Shown: positions 34,641 to 43,074, counted from the first letter of the stretch. The stretch: 64,000 bases of DNA from Bemisia tabaci (GCF_918797505.1 NC_092793.1:88548411-88612410), one strand, 5' to 3'. Numbers and translations: made by a program. Notes: a model not told the origin generated them from the sequence alone.

Positions 34641-35162
34641 GTGCTGGCAAATCTGCAAGTTTGTAATTTCCGAGATCGAAGGAGGACAAAAAAATCTTAA
34701 AGATTTAATTTTACAGATAGAAGATATCGTTATTGAAAACCATATCTTCGTTCCCAAGCATTTTTAATTTTAGATTTTTTTTTTTTTGTAATTTGCTTAA
34801 AAATAAATAATCACCATTCAAAAAATATCATTAAACATTCTTCTTTAAAATGAACGGTCGATATCATCAAAACCTGAAGTATGTTGATTATATAAATCCC
34901 GGCAGTGGAGTACTTGCACCTGGTGCAATAACTCCTACTACGTAATGCTTCCACCATGGTGCAATAACTCCTAGTACGTATGCGGATTTTTAAGTTGCAA
35001 ATTTATAATTTTTAAGGAATATATTGATCAATCATCGAAATTCGGACTTCATAATGAACGGGCAACAATGTTTTCACTCCCTCCCTCCTTATATATACGG
35101 GTTTCGACGATGGTGCAACAACTCCGGAAATCTTGCATGGTGCAACAACTCCTACTCCATAA

Positions 35163-35165
<3 letters not shown>

Positions 35166-35211
<46 letters not shown>
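35166..35211. repeat. (AT)n microsatellite
   Basis: An uninterrupted run of about 46 bases of alternating A and T. Confidence 0.95.
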
Positions 35212-35215
<4 letters not shown>

Positions 35216-35616
35216 TTTAGCGGCTCTGGTGCTTGCACTAGAGCTGCTATTCCGGACGGTCCCAGCTGGGGAGTATCAACGGACCATGTTACATTGGAGA
35301 GACCGCGTGTTGGTTGATGGGAATCGGCGCCATTTTCTGCTGTTTAGGGGGGACTGATTTTATTTTAATTGATATATTTTCCTGTGAGCGAATGCTATGT
35401 TGTGTAGTGTATTTTTGGAATCATGGTGATACTGTCAATAATTCAAAACGGGTCTGTGCTTTAATCTCGCACTGGAAAAAATGTACTTTACGTTTAAAAT
35501 TTGAAAATTCAAATCTATAAGTTTTCGCGCTTTTTTCGAAGAATGCCGTGGTTGGAGCTTCCTAGTCATACTACTCGACATCAGCTGATAGCAAACAAAG
35601 GTTACCAAGGAAACCG

Positions 35617-35622
35617 TAAACG
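35617..35622. repeat. Left target-site duplication TAAACG
   Basis: TAAACG immediately before the Maverick's first base is repeated exactly at 51923-51928. Six base pairs is the duplication length known for Maverick/Polinton integrases. Confidence 0.92.
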
Positions 35623-36218
35623 AGTAGGGTAAAAATGAGGATTTGACCGCAGTAAATTATCCAACAGTGTTGCATGATTGTGCAGAAAAATATGAATTAA
35701 ATTACAGCGTTGTATAGGGATTATTGTTTAATATGTCAACGCTGTAAAAAGAAAGTATTGCATGTTGCCCCTTCAATATGCGGGTTATGCAATCGTGTAA
35801 TAATGCCCCTTCATTTTTCGGGCTATGCAATGGTGTATTTTTCAAGATGGCGCAGCAGCGTTGCCGCGTGGTGCATGTAAATAAATGATTTATTTATTGG
35901 TGAAATTTTGCAACATTGCATTTTACAGTGTTGCCAGATGGGGCGAGAAATTAGTTGATTTTTCCGTACACTGTTGCCAGATTGTGCAAAAAAATTCGGA
36001 TTTTCGGACTTGTAAAATTTTTCAGTTTCGAGAGACCGTATCTTGCAGTATGGGTCGGTATCAGAAACTGTAGATTAGGGTCTGATTCGGTAAAATTGAA
36101 AATTTTGTACTAGTGTGCGCTTGGAATGGATATTGCAATGTTCAACAGTTTGACGAATCAAAAATTTTTTTATTGGATATTTACAGTTTCGAACAGTTCG
36201 CGTTTCGAAAACGCAAAC
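35623..36218. repeat. Left terminal inverted repeat of the Maverick
   Basis: It pairs with the right repeat in order, through TTATCCAACAGTG, TTGTGCAGAAAAATATGAAT, TGCCCCTTCA, GTTGCCGCGTGGTGCATG, GAGACCGTATCTTGCA, GGAATGGATATTGCAATGTT and TTATTGGATATTTACAGTT. The 75 bp at 36046-36120 are also found in the solo repeat at 5.06 kb, so this side keeps the ancestral form. Confidence 0.92.
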
Positions 36219-36357
36219 ACGTTTAGAAAACGCAAACACGTTTAAAAAACGCAAACACGTTTAAAAAACGCAAACACGTTTAAAAAACGCAAACACGTTT
36301 CGAAAACGCAAACACGTTTAAAAAACGCAAACACGTTTAGAAAACGCAAACACGTTG
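36209..36357. repeat. 19-bp tandem repeat inside the left end of the Maverick
   Basis: About eight copies of AAAACGCAAACACGTTTA plus one base lie between the left terminal repeat and the integrase stop. The matching place at the right end has one GCGTTTTCTAAACGCG word only. There are no unique spacers, so it is not a CRISPR array. Confidence 0.9.
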
Positions 36358-36365
36358 CATATTAT

Positions 36366-37310
36366 TTATACGAAATCCTTACTATCGATCCAACTATTGT
36401 GACTCGCGTCCAGACCCAACCATTTGACAAAGACCTGGTTTTTCTTGCGACGCAGAATTTTCTCCACCAGGAACGTATCTTTATAGTTGGTGGGTTGGAG
36501 TTCTTCGCGGTAGAATTTTCCTTTGATGATCGTATCGTGTGCGTCTTTCAGATCGTACGTGATCGGAACGGTGGGATTGACGCTGACAATCTTGAAAATT
36601 TCCGTGCTCCAATTCGGTGTGTATCCTTTCTCGAACATGGCTTTGAGTCTCGAGATCCGGACGTGATCACCGACATTCAGTTTTCGTCTGGCCAGACGTC
36701 TCTTTTCAATTTTACTCAGCGGCGGTCCACGAAGCTTTTGCAGGATCATCGGTACATCCTTTTCGGTGACATCGATTGGTTTCATCCCGATTGTGCGATG
36801 AACGCTCCCGTTATATTCACGGATGAGTTTCGGTAATAGATCTACCCACTTGTAAGATCCTTGCGCGCTGAACTCTTTCCACATCTTCGTTTTGAGCGTT
36901 CGATTGAATCGCTCCACAATGGAGGCTTTGGTTGTCGAGAACGAGCTGTACATATTGATATGGTGACGCTTCATCAATGCCTGACATTTGGAGTTGTAGA
37001 ATTCCGAGCCCATGTCGACTTGTAAATGTTTCGGTGACTTTCCGGCCGCTTTGAGAACGCGTTGCAGAGCAAAAGTGACATCCGTGGCCGTTTTCGATTT
37101 GAGCGGTTCGGCCCACGCCTTTTTCGAGCACGCGTCGATGACGGTGAGGAGATATCTGTATCTTTTGTTGACCGAGGCGTACGGTTGCATCTCGACGAGA
37201 TCGGCTTGCCATAAATCGAACAATCCGAGAATCCGTACTTTACGACGCGGATAGTTTCGTCGTGCAGGTTTATGTAGCTCCTCGACGATCCCACGTTTTT
37301 CTGCCGACAT
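36366..37310 (-). CDS. Maverick integrase (retroviral-type, with chromodomain)
   Basis: This 314-aa rve-family integrase inserts the element's DNA into the host genome by strand transfer, making 6-bp duplications. Catalytic acidic residues are Asp37 (LWQADLVEM), Asp99 (LQVDMGSEFY) and Glu133 (KASIVERFNRTLK), a D-D-x33-E arrangement typical of Maverick and Ty3-like integrases. Residues 210-265 form the C-terminal beta-barrel-like region (LNVGDHVRI). Residues 280-314 (FLVEKILRRK, then VFVKWLGLDASHNSWI) form a chromodomain, which may steer integration towards modified histones. The N-terminal HHCC zinc module of retroviruses is not evident. The gene is the last of the minus-strand block, 5 bp after its neighbour. 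A degraded relative lies at 61767-62035. Confidence 0.95.
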   Translation of the reverse strand: MSAEKRGIVEELHKPARRNYPRRKVRILGLFDLWQADLVEMQPYASVNKRYRYLLTVIDACSKKAWAEPLKSKTATDVTFALQRVLKAAGKSPKHLQVDMGSEFYNSKCQALMKRHHINMYSSFSTTKASIVERFNRTLKTKMWKEFSAQGSYKWVDLLPKLIREYNGSVHRTIGMKPIDVTEKDVPMILQKLRGPPLSKIEKRRLARRKLNVGDHVRISRLKAMFEKGYTPNWSTEIFKIVSVNPTVPITYDLKDAHDTIIKGKFYREELQPTNYKDTFLVEKILRRKKNQVFVKWLGLDASHNSWIDSKDFV

Positions 37311-37315
37311 AATAA

Positions 37316-37621
37316 TTACCGTCGACGTCGTCCGCTCTCTCGATTCAAATGCTGTTTCGTTGCTACTATTTTAACCAGACGATTGTAAGATTGCTGAAGT
37401 TGGTGGATTCGCTCCAGACAGTGTTGAGCTAATTTCATGGCTTCCTTCCACTTCCGTTCGGACCATTGTTTGTTCACCGCATCCTCATCGCTTTCGGGAT
37501 CTTGCACTTGACGAATCCGTTTGTTCGATACGATATAATTTCCGGCGGAATCCAGTGAGAATCCGTCACCTTTTGGCCCGCGGCGGAATTTCGATCGGCC
37601 AAAACCGTCCGTGTGACTCAT
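37316..37621 (-). CDS. Maverick coiled-coil protein with DAVNKQW motif, paralogue 1
   Basis: This 101-aa protein starts MSHTDGFGRSKF, then KGDGFSLDSAGNYIVSNKRI, then RQVQDPESDEDAVNKQW, followed by a helical, probably coiled-coil tail and a basic end. It is clearly a tandem paralogue of the next gene (37629-37964), 7 bp away. The phrase KRIxxxxDPxxxxDAVNKxxxD recalls the DPxxxxDAVNKxYVD motif of phage tail fibres and other trimeric fibres, so a fibre or spike-base role is conceivable; this is inference only. No enzyme motif is seen. Homologous remains are found at 62097-62262. Confidence 0.8.
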   Translation of the reverse strand: MSHTDGFGRSKFRRGPKGDGFSLDSAGNYIVSNKRIRQVQDPESDEDAVNKQWSERKWKEAMKLAQHCLERIHQLQQSYNRLVKIVATKQHLNRESGRRRR

Positions 37622-37628
37622 CGCAACA

Positions 37629-37964
37629 CTATTTTCCTTTCATTCGATTCACAACCTCTAATTGAGTGATTCTATTTTCCAGTCGTGATAATTTCGTCTC
37701 GAGTCGTTGCGCGATACTTTTGTATTCTTCCATTTTCTCCAAACAAAGCTGTGTCGAATTCATAGCTTCCGTCCACCTCGAGTCTGTCCATTGTTTGTTC
37801 ACGGCGTCGGTATCCTCTTCGGGATCTTGCAGTTGTCGGATCCGTTTGTTGGATACGAGATAATTCCCGTCGGGATCCAGTAAGAAACCGTCTCCTTTGA
37901 GACCTTGCTTCGTGTTGCGAACGTAAGTTCCTTTCGATCTTCCAAACCGGTCGGTGTGACTCAT
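37629..37964 (-). CDS. Maverick coiled-coil protein with DAVNKQW motif, paralogue 2
   Basis: This 111-aa protein starts MSHTDRFGRSKGTYVRNTKQ, then KGDGFLLDPDGNYLVSNKRI, then RQLQDPEEDTDAVNKQWTD, and ends in a long heptad-like helix (LETKLSRLENRITQLEVV). The helix strongly suggests a parallel coiled coil, as in trimeric fibres. It shares about half its residues with its neighbour (37316-37621). The degraded second Maverick has the same two-gene arrangement (62097-62262 and 62560-62883), so both copies are old and retained. The function is unknown. Confidence 0.82.
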   Translation of the reverse strand: MSHTDRFGRSKGTYVRNTKQGLKGDGFLLDPDGNYLVSNKRIRQLQDPEEDTDAVNKQWTDSRWTEAMNSTQLCLEKMEEYKSIAQRLETKLSRLENRITQLEVVNRMKGK

Positions 37965-37983
37965 TTTTGTGCGGAACCTATAT

Positions 37984-39036
37984 TTAGTGGATGTAATCTG
38001 CTTCGCGAAGCTCTTCGACGATACTCAGAATTTCACGATCGTGATCGGTGTGACCAGCTTGTTTCGAAGCTACAAGTAAAACGAGACGTTGGACCAATTC
38101 GTTCGGATCGTCCCAATAGACGAGTTCCCGTTTCGCACGGTGAATTTTGATACCGGAGCCTTTCTTCAGTTTTTTACGCGATGACTTCCTCGTTGATCTC
38201 GGAGTAGATGTAGCGAACAAAGGTTTGATGAGATCGCGGTATTTTTGACTGCGGTTCGAGTTGGGTCTACCGTGTGGATGGTGATTCCTCCAATGCGCAT
38301 TGGTGAGCGTAACTACTCGTTGGAAATTAGCACGATCATCTGCTGTGTAATTACGCGGATGTTTCTTGAAAATGAGCTCCAAGAACCCGGGTGTCGGTTC
38401 GAACACCTCATCACCACCGTCCAAGATTAGTCGTCCGTCCGAATCGAAACTTATGGTTCGGTTTCCGATAAGATAGTTTCCGTTGATCGCTTTCCGCACA
38501 CCATACGTGGTATCGGATTGTTTCGGTTGTTTCTCCAGATCGTCCAAGTAGAACTGTACGTGCGGGGCAGTGATTGTGTTTCGAGAATCGACGTCATCGT
38601 CTTCAGTGCGACTCGTTGTTTGTTCTTTACCCGTTGCATCTTGGAACGATTCATCATCGTCATCATCATCATCATCCTCCTTTGAATCGTCATCATCATC
38701 GTTGTTTATATTTTTCGGTGATCCGAACGAAGCAAATAAACTATCAACAAACGTTGTTCCATCTTTCGTTTCCGATTTTGAAGCTTCGATCTTGGTTTTC
38801 TTTTCCTGAGGAGCAGCGATAAGTGCGGGAGTTGACGACGACGACGACGACACAGTTTTCTGCAACGCTGCGAGCGGATCTGTCAACGGTTTGAAAACTT
38901 TCTTCAACGTCACCTGAGCGTCCGCCTCTCCGGTGCGAATGGTATTTAACTTCCGTTTGATATCTTGACGGATTTTATCGATACTACCGTATTTCTGAGC
39001 GATCGTCGACAACGATAAGTTATCCATCTTGTTCAA
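37984..39036 (-). CDS. Maverick conserved 350-aa protein, acidic linker and YWDDPNELVQRL tail
   Basis: Residues 1-45 are a helical start with NLSTIAQKYG-like content. Residues 110-150 are a long Asp/Glu run. About residues 180-275 form a conserved module (YGVRKAINGNYLIGNRTISF, then PTPGFLELIFKKHP, then YTADDRANFQRVV) that resembles a family common in arthropod Mavericks; I believe it is catalogued as DUF8207, to be confirmed. The C-terminus reads ELVYWDDPNELVQRLVLLVA, then SIVEELREADYI, also a recurring Maverick tail. Basic residues around 280-300 could bind DNA. It overlaps the ATPase gene by 17 bp. The role is unknown; a virion or DNA-associated structural protein is a guess. Confidence 0.85.
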   Translation of the reverse strand: MNKMDNLSLSTIAQKYGSIDKIRQDIKRKLNTIRTGEADAQVTLKKVFKPLTDPLAALQKTVSSSSSSTPALIAAPQEKKTKIEASKSETKDGTTFVDSLFASFGSPKNINNDDDDDSKEDDDDDDDDESFQDATGKEQTTSRTEDDDVDSRNTITAPHVQFYLDDLEKQPKQSDTTYGVRKAINGNYLIGNRTISFDSDGRLILDGGDEVFEPTPGFLELIFKKHPRNYTADDRANFQRVVTLTNAHWRNHHPHGRPNSNRSQKYRDLIKPLFATSTPRSTRKSSRKKLKKGSGIKIHRAKRELVYWDDPNELVQRLVLLVASKQAGHTDHDREILSIVEELREADYIH

Positions 39037-39724
39037 TAAAAGTATCGAAGCCTTTCCGGTACCTTCCCTCGTTCTTATTACTATCTTTATCGATGACTAA
39101 AAACCCGTACTTGTCCTGCCAGCACACCGAGCAGATGTGTCTGAAATCTTCGAACGTGAAATCTGTGTTGACGTGATCGTCGTAGATGTGTCGCAAGTTT
39201 GTATTGTCCTGTTTGAAAACTACGAGCAGGTTAGCGTTATCGCGAATCAATTGTTTCGGTATGCGAGAATACGTTTGACATAAGTAGAAACTATCGACCG
39301 AGCTGTGTCTTCCCATACTGAAATATTCCCGCATCGCATTTTGTTTGTCACAAGCGACATCATCGAAAATGAAGACCGAGTCTGATGCGGCATCGTTTGG
39401 TGGAACAATCTCGGCCGTGTCCGAATAGACGTTGTATCCGAGACCGTCGATTCCGTCGAATATCTGACGCAGTTCTTCATACTTTGGTTGGAACGGTGTC
39501 TTGGAGTACAAGTACACGTTGCGGAACTTCAATCCGTTCGGATGTTGTAACAAGCAAACCATCACGTTTGTTTTACCGCAGTTGGACGGTCCAACGACAA
39601 TGCAACGGATACTGTTCGGTAACAGTTCACTGTGTCGTCGTCGTTGTCGTCGGTTTTCATTTTGCTTCTTCCGTTTGTCGAGGTTCCGGACTCGCAGTGA
39701 CTTTCTTTGCTTGACGAGTCGCAT
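39020..39724 (-). CDS. Maverick genome-packaging ATPase (A32/FtsK-HerA type)
   Basis: This 234-aa ATPase is expected to drive DNA into the capsid. Walker A is GPSNCGKTN (residues 45-53) and Walker B is SVFIFDDV (about 116-123). The sensor-like LCQTYSRIPKQLIRDNANLL follows at about 148-167, as in the packaging ATPases of Mavericks, virophages and poxvirus A32. A basic N-terminus (RKSLRVRNLDKRKK) precedes the fold. It is the first gene of the minus-strand block, with an ATAAAATAGGG TATA-like word just upstream at about 39736-39746. It faces the plus-strand capsid block across an intergenic region of about 75 bp. Length and motifs are complete. Confidence 0.95.
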   Translation of the reverse strand: MRLVKQRKSLRVRNLDKRKKQNENRRQRRRHSELLPNSIRCIVVGPSNCGKTNVMVCLLQHPNGLKFRNVYLYSKTPFQPKYEELRQIFDGIDGLGYNVYSDTAEIVPPNDAASDSVFIFDDVACDKQNAMREYFSMGRHSSVDSFYLCQTYSRIPKQLIRDNANLLVVFKQDNTNLRHIYDDHVNTDFTFEDFRHICSVCWQDKYGFLVIDKDSNKNEGRYRKGFDTFIEQDG

Positions 39725-39800
39725 CGTATTCGTTCCCTATTTTATCGGACAGTTATTTTTTACTTCTCCGTATAAATAGTATGGACATTTTCGTCAGAGT
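39725..39800. promoter_or_regulatory. Divergent promoter between ATPase and capsid blocks
   Basis: Plus strand: CGTATAAATAGT with TATAAATAGT at 39771-39780, then GTCAGAG near 39793 as an initiator-like site, so the ATG at 39801 would lie only a few bases into the transcript. Minus strand: ATAAAATAGGG upstream of the ATPase start at 39724. The same TATA word precedes 49707 and 50146 on the plus strand, and 44330 on the minus strand. Confidence 0.65.
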
Positions 39801-40544
39801 ATGTCACCGAGAAGAACATCAACTTGCAGCAAAACCAATCGAGGACGTGGACTGTTAAACTCGTTGATAAATTCACTACCGTTCGAACTACACTTACCGG
39901 GCGACTACAGGTACTGCGGACCGGGCACTCGCCTCGCAGAACGATTGAAACGCGGAGATCCGGGTATAAATCCGCTCGACGAAGCTTGCAAGTCCCACGA
40001 CATCGCTTACAGTAAGACCAAAGACACCACCGAGAGGAACAAAGCCGATCTCATACTTGCCGACAGAGCTTGGGAACGTGTGAAAGCGTCCGACTCATCG
40101 TTGGGTGAAAGAGCGGCAGCATACGCCGTAACGAACGCTATGAAACTCAAAGCCAAACTCGGAATGGGACTAAACAAGACGGTGGCAGCGAAAAAACCGA
40201 AAACTAAGAAGAAGAAGAGAGCGTCGAAGAAGAAGACGAAACCGGTGGAGCGGTCGATCGAACGAATTTTGGCTCTCCCAAAGATGGGTGCCGGAGCGTC
40301 GAAGAAGAAGAAGAAACCGGCGGAGCGAATCTTGGCTATTCCGAAGACGGGTGCCGGAGTCAAGAATCTCCTGACGAGTATCGGACTGGCCGCGCGAACA
40401 ATCACACCGGTAGCGAAAATGATCAAGACTGTCATCGACGGATCTTTGAAGAAGAACGTACACCTCGGTGAAGGATTGTACTTGCGACCGTACCGTAAAG
40501 GTTACGGACTTTACTTGAGACCTTACCGAAAGAATTTAAACTGA
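39801..40544 (+). CDS. Maverick VP1-like phospholipase A2 protein
   Basis: The 247-aa protein contains a parvovirus-VP1-type phospholipase A2 domain. The calcium loop is YRYCGPGT (residues 36-43), followed by RLKRGDPGINPLDEACKSHD, with the catalytic His66-Asp67 pair, and IAYSK. In parvoviruses this domain breaches endosomal membranes during entry; the same role is inferred here. A Lys-rich stretch (about 130-170) with repeated ERILAxPKxGAG follows. Then comes a hydrophobic segment and a C-terminal duplicate YGLYLRPYRK, reminiscent of small basic core proteins. It is the first gene of the plus-strand capsid block, 23 bp from the protease gene. The start is forced: the next in-frame ATG lies after the enzyme domain. 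Confidence 0.92.
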   Translation: MSPRRTSTCSKTNRGRGLLNSLINSLPFELHLPGDYRYCGPGTRLAERLKRGDPGINPLDEACKSHDIAYSKTKDTTERNKADLILADRAWERVKASDSSLGERAAAYAVTNAMKLKAKLGMGLNKTVAAKKPKTKKKKRASKKKTKPVERSIERILALPKMGAGASKKKKKPAERILAIPKTGAGVKNLLTSIGLAARTITPVAKMIKTVIDGSLKKNVHLGEGLYLRPYRKGYGLYLRPYRKNLN

Positions 40545-40567
40545 TCCGTGAGCTACCGCGCCGAGCG

Positions 40568-40942
40568 ATGACGGATGTTGAGTTGAGGATCGCTGCGACA
40601 GAACAATTACGAATCCCGCATTTCCGCGGTGTGTTCATGATCGATGAATTGGCGACCAAGAAACCCAAACGTCCCGAGTGCGGTATCATCAATCTGGACC
40701 GAAGCGATGGAGCCGGTACACATTGGACAGCATACCGGATTTCAAAGAGCGGTAATGCATTGTACTACGACAGCTTCGGTGATTTACCACCACCCGTTGA
40801 AATTACGCGATACATTTTACGCTCACGCGGTAGCTCAACGATGACGACAATAGGATACAATTATGATAGCGAACAAAATTTCAACTCGAGCGTCTGCGGG
40901 AAACGATGTTTAGAATGGCTCGTACAAACCAGGAATATATAG
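40568..40942 (+). CDS. Maverick maturation protease (adenain-like cysteine protease)
   Basis: The 124-aa protein is shorter than the roughly 200-aa adenovirus protease but has the whole catalytic set: His52 in GTHWTAY, Asp68 in LYYDSFGD, Gln103 in SEQNFNSS and Cys110 in VCGKRCLEWL. The N-terminal phrase HFRGVFMIDELATKKP matches the family's FxGVxxxDxLP. It would cleave capsid precursors during virion maturation. Placement between the phospholipase and penton genes is usual for Mavericks. The gaps are 23 bp upstream and 18 bp downstream. Confidence 0.95.
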   Translation: MTDVELRIAATEQLRIPHFRGVFMIDELATKKPKRPECGIINLDRSDGAGTHWTAYRISKSGNALYYDSFGDLPPPVEITRYILRSRGSSTMTTIGYNYDSEQNFNSSVCGKRCLEWLVQTRNI

Positions 40943-40960
40943 TATTCTCGAAACCCGAAT

Positions 40961-41674
40961 ATGGAAACTCAGAAAAGATGTCACACGTTCATGTTGACGG
41001 GGAGGAGCAACGTTCTCGAGTTTGCACTGCCTAGACCTCTCGAGTTGTTCGGACCTTGCGAGATCGGTCTGACGGGTTTTGTAACTTATTATTCCATCCC
41101 GAACATCGATATAACGAACAGACTGCTTTTCTACTCCGAGAGCCCTGAAGAGAATTACTCGGCAATTTCCTTCCCGATCGGAGCCTACGAGATCGAGGGT
41201 ATACAAGAATACTTGCAGGGAGATCTTGGCGGAGCGGAAGCTATCAAACTCAAAGCGAACAACGCTACGCTTAAAGTAAGCATCAAATCCAAGTACTGGA
41301 TCGATTTCCGCAGACCCGGCACTTTACGTAAGGTGCTCGGATTCGGAAAGCGTCTCTTGGCACCGGACGAATGGCACGAAGCTGACTATCGCGTCAACAT
41401 CTCGCCCGTAAACATGATATGCATCGAATGCAGCATCGCCGACGGTGGATACGTGAACGGGGTGCGCGGACATCACATTTATGCGTTTGCTCCCGATATC
41501 GAACCAGGATTCAAAATGGTAGAGCAACCGTCGACGATTCATTACTACCCCGTCTTGGGTGATAAGATCCAACGTTTGCTCGTTAATATAGTAGACCAAC
41601 AAGGAAGAGCGATCAATTTCGGTGGTGAAGAAGTGACAGTGCGACTACACGTGAGACCAGTAACTTATGGGTAA
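40961..41674 (+). CDS. Maverick minor capsid protein (penton-like, single jelly roll)
   Basis: The 237-aa protein is expected to sit at capsid five-fold vertices. The N-terminus RSNVLEFALPRPLELFGPCE is followed by IGLTGFVTYYSIPNI, a strand-rich body, FPIGAYEIEGIQEYLQ, then a loop FRRPGTLRKVLGFGKRLL, and IECSIADGGYVNG. This order matches Maverick minor capsids (PxxYEIxDI..., LxxLLGF, NxIxVxCxIxxGSYxNG). It lies between the protease and the major capsid gene, as expected. Its last 8 bp overlap the start of the 58-aa gene. No defects are seen. Confidence 0.9.
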   Translation: METQKRCHTFMLTGRSNVLEFALPRPLELFGPCEIGLTGFVTYYSIPNIDITNRLLFYSESPEENYSAISFPIGAYEIEGIQEYLQGDLGGAEAIKLKANNATLKVSIKSKYWIDFRRPGTLRKVLGFGKRLLAPDEWHEADYRVNISPVNMICIECSIADGGYVNGVRGHHIYAFAPDIEPGFKMVEQPSTIHYYPVLGDKIQRLLVNIVDQQGRAINFGGEEVTVRLHVRPVTYG

Positions 41675-41843
41675 ACGAAGGATCCAGAACGACGATACGT
41701 TCCTAAATTCTCTCGCATATAATAGTATTGATAATCCACGGACTAGTTGTCAACAGCAGCAGCAGCAGCAGAGGAAAACTTTGAGCGAATATTCCAAGAG
41801 GGCTCTCACACAACTCGGATTCGTGGTGAAAAATCCGAAATAA
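41667..41843 (+). CDS. Small Maverick protein, 58 aa, glutamine run
   Basis: The ATG at 41667 overlaps the penton stop, and the TAA at 41841-41843 lies 7 bp before the major capsid ATG, so the frame fits the compact gene order exactly. The translation starts MGKRRIQNDDTFLNSLAYN, has a run of seven Gln (CAA then CAG repeats), then RKTLSEYSKRALTQLGFVVK. It is basic, probably helical at the C-terminus and of unknown function. It could be a capsid cement or DNA-condensing peptide, or a translational spacer; only position and codon continuity support it as a gene. Confidence 0.6.
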   Translation: MGKRRIQNDDTFLNSLAYNSIDNPRTSCQQQQQQQRKTLSEYSKRALTQLGFVVKNPK

Positions 41844-41850
41844 GAACAAG

Positions 41851-43074
41851 ATGGAAGCTTGGCGACAAGAGATCATCGAATACGAATACATCCGTTTCGG
41901 TCCGGTCGACGAACGGCGTGGAAACAACGATTCGATCCGGTTCACCCCCGATACCCACGGTCTGATCACCGTGCCTCAAGATTCGAGGATCTTCATGCGT
42001 TTAGAAGTGAAACTCGAGAAAAATCCTGGAGCCGCCGCAGATGCTGCGAAACCTAAAGTCAAGTGGGCTAACAATTATCCCCTGCACTTGTTCGACCGTA
42101 TGCAGTACAAAGTGAACGGGACGGAAATCGATAGCATGCAGTGTGTCGGAGTGACATCGACCGTGAAAAATTATCTCACATACACTAGAGCGGAAACCGC
42201 GGGACTCGCAACTGCCGGGTTTTGTGACATCTCTTCTTCATGGGCCGAATGGGATATGACAACGTTGGATGAAACTCAGTGCGCCGTCGTTCCGTTGTCT
42301 TCACTCAGCGGATTCGCAGTACATTTCAAAGACGTTCTAGTCAGATGCTCGCAAGAGTTGATCCTAGTGCGCAGTGGTACGGATAAGAATGCATATTATA
42401 TCACCGACGCGGCGACCGCGGACGGTTACACCATCAAATTTAAAATAATCGAAATCTATTGGGAGATTCCCGTCGTCAAATTCACGTTGGAACTGGAAAA
42501 ACAAATCTTGCTCAAGATGAAGAAGAACGACAAGATGAGTTTCGGTTACATGAATTGGGAATCGCACGACATCCCTGGGATTTTTCCGACCAAGACGTTC
42601 AAATGGAGCGTAAGAACAACCAGCAGGCACAAGCCCAAATTCGTGGTCTTGGTATTTCAAACGGATCGACGGGACAATCACCTGAAGGATTCCTCTCGTT
42701 TCGACCATGTAAATGTGCGCTCGGTCAGCGTTCAAATCGGTGAGCGTCGGTTTCCTCAAGTTGATACGATCTACGATTTCCCGAGTATGGATTATAATCA
42801 CGCCTACCTGAACTACACCGATTTTATGAGAGACTACTGGAAAGGTGAGAAACTCTGCGAGCCAGCTATGTTGTTTGAAAATTTCAAAGATCGCGCGATT
42901 TTTGTCATCAAATGCGTTCAAGGTGAAGATCTAAAAACAGCTCCGGTGGATATCACGTTGACCGTTGTGGTAAAAGAGAATTTCCCGGCCAACACTACAG
43001 CCCAAGTGATTCTGATCACTCCTGTGAAGTATTCGTACGAACTACTGCACGGAACCGTGAGGCAATTGGATTGA
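41851..43074 (+). CDS. Maverick major capsid protein (hexon-like, double jelly roll)
   Basis: The 407-aa protein is the predicted main shell protein of an icosahedral virion, forming trimeric pseudo-hexamers. Recognisable family phrases include SRIFMRLEVKLEK near residue 50, NNYPLHLFDRMQYKVNGTEI (about 72-95), and in the second half FKWSVRTTSRHKPKFVVLVF then FQTDRRDN, FDHVNVRSVSVQI, RRFPQVDTIYDF, and AYLNYTDFMRDYWKGEK. The pattern PKFVVxxFQTxRxxN...FDHxNxRxxxVxxxxxxFPxxDxxxDF is typical of arthropod Maverick capsids. The length is somewhat short but complete, and the C-terminus is strand-rich. It is the last gene of the capsid block, followed by an A/T-rich tract suited to polyadenylation. 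Confidence 0.92.
   Translation: MEAWRQEIIEYEYIRFGPVDERRGNNDSIRFTPDTHGLITVPQDSRIFMRLEVKLEKNPGAAADAAKPKVKWANNYPLHLFDRMQYKVNGTEIDSMQCVGVTSTVKNYLTYTRAETAGLATAGFCDISSSWAEWDMTTLDETQCAVVPLSSLSGFAVHFKDVLVRCSQELILVRSGTDKNAYYITDAATADGYTIKFKIIEIYWEIPVVKFTLELEKQILLKMKKNDKMSFGYMNWESHDIPGIFPTKTFKWSVRTTSRHKPKFVVLVFQTDRRDNHLKDSSRFDHVNVRSVSVQIGERRFPQVDTIYDFPSMDYNHAYLNYTDFMRDYWKGEKLCEPAMLFENFKDRAIFVIKCVQGEDLKTAPVDITLTVVVKENFPANTTAQVILITPVKYSYELLHGTVRQLD

Noticed and set aside
36209..36357. CRISPR-like look of the 19-bp repeats
   Set aside because: The units are head to tail without unique spacers, and the host is eukaryotic.
37012..39779. Plus-strand frames opposite the minus-strand Maverick genes (for example 38570-38822)
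   Set aside because: Antisense shadows; the Ser-rich one mirrors the Asp run of the 350-aa protein.
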